From: Saprospiraceae bacterium
Lineage (GTDB): Bacteria; Bacteroidota; Bacteroidia; Chitinophagales; Saprospiraceae
NCBI GenBank assembly: GCA_013001805.1
Contig: JABDLW010000509.1
Span: 1-7,072 of the forward strand
Direction of reading: 5' to 3'
Length of the DNA stretch: 7,072 bases
Positions 6,859 through 7,072 of this stretch are shown piece after piece. The notes under the pieces were generated by a model. That model was given only the letters and a program-made list of their open reading frames with translations. It did not search any database and was not told the DNA's origin. The position numbers and the translations under genes were made by a program. Every line of letters begins with the position of its first letter. Within the stretch, counting starts at the first letter, position 1.

Positions 6859-6887
6859 AAAAAAAGACAGTCAGGCTGAGCCTGTCT
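6859..6887 (-). terminator. Hairpin with T tract on the minus strand (possible terminator)
   Basis: AGACAG (6865-6870) pairs with CTGTCT (6882-6887), and the stem is followed on the minus strand by seven T residues (6865-6859). That is intrinsic-terminator geometry for leftward transcription coming from beyond 6890, convergent with the large-subunit gene that ends at 6853. An alternative stem is CAGGC/GCCTG (6872-6876 with 6880-6884). There is no T tract on the plus-strand side, so its role in ending the rightward unit is doubtful. Confidence 0.4.
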
Positions 6888-6919
6888 ATGCAGCCGGGTA
6901 AACTTGCCGAAGCCCTTCG
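6870..6919. repeat. REP-like diverged palindromic sequence
   Basis: GTCAGGCTGAGCCTGTC at 6870-6886 and the inverted pair CGAAG/CTTCG at 6908-6919 recall the widespread extragenic palindromes built on a sequence like GTCAGGCTGAGCCTGTCGAAG. Here the two halves are split by about 21 unrelated bases. This rests on memory of that repeat type and on one copy in this window, so it is tentative. The remaining bases to 7072 are AT-rich with no credible gene. Confidence 0.25.
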
Positions 6920-6955
6920 ATGAACAAGCTGATAACACAAAAAACAGCCTCTCGG

Positions 6956-7000
6956 CGAGCCCGCCATGAAAGGAGCTGAAGGGGCTCGGGTGACTTTTTT
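6956..7000 (+). terminator. Hairpin plus T tract, candidate terminator of the rightward unit
   Basis: CGAGCCC (6956-6962) and GGGCTCG (6982-6988) form a perfect 7-pair GC-rich stem, followed on the plus strand by TTTTTT at 6995-7000. The loop is long (19 bases) and six bases separate stem and T tract, so it is less than ideal. A-tract 6939-6944 on the other side would let it act in both directions. It is the best terminator candidate after the large-subunit gene. Confidence 0.4.
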
Positions 7001-7072
7001 AGATTTAAGAAATAAATGGATTTTTTTGTTTTTAAAAATATTCAATTAATGTAATACAAGCCTTCACCGCCC

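Noticed and set aside
6683..7045. 120-codon minus-strand open frame antisense to the end of the large subunit
   Set aside because: It overlaps well-conserved NicB-like coding sequence in the opposite direction, shows no family pattern, and runs through the terminator hairpins.

Overview
The window reads as a piece of a Bacteroidota-type chromosome. A clean TTG-N19-TAAATTTG promoter (the -33/-7 form of that phylum) lies upstream of the first plus-strand gene, start codons follow A-rich leaders rather than strong Shine-Dalgarno sites, and base composition is moderate. The family-level protein similarities fit, but the assignment below phylum is not supported by anything I can see.

Layout. Positions 1-904 (minus strand) hold a two-gene unit: a small [2Fe-2S] subunit (440-904) followed, with a 4-base ATGA overlap, by the first 147 codons of an IorB-type molybdopterin-binding large subunit with a Tat signal, cut by the window edge. 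Positions 905-1180 are a divergent intergenic region with a good plus-strand promoter and overlapping palindromes at the predicted transcription start. Reading right on the plus strand are an exported cyclase-family (kynurenine formamidase-like) metal hydrolase (1181-2140), a large exported calcineurin-like metallophosphoesterase with a CBM9-like C-terminal domain (2265-4067), and a second molybdenum hydroxylase pair of NicA/NicB type (4186-4653 and 4655-6853). Positions 6854-7072 contain no credible gene but hold two hairpins next to A/T tracts and a diverged palindromic, REP-like stretch.

How the genes may work together. Two molybdenum hydroxylase pairs of different subfamilies (IorAB-like and NicAB-like), neither with a FAD subunit or a cytochrome domain visible here, flank two hydrolases. 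Both large subunits carry twin-arginine signals, and both hydrolases carry Sec signals, so all four products with readable N-termini that can carry a signal point to the periplasm or beyond. The small subunits have no signal and would be exported as folded passengers of the large subunits. A reasonable inference is an extracytoplasmic oxidation/hydrolysis locus acting on an N-heteroaromatic, aldehyde or similar compound, but no substrate can be assigned from the sequence. The most unusual individual points are the Gln-for-His substitutions in the metal motif of the cyclase, the phosphoesterase/CBM9-like fusion with a Thr in its first metal motif, and the palindrome-rich divergent promoter.
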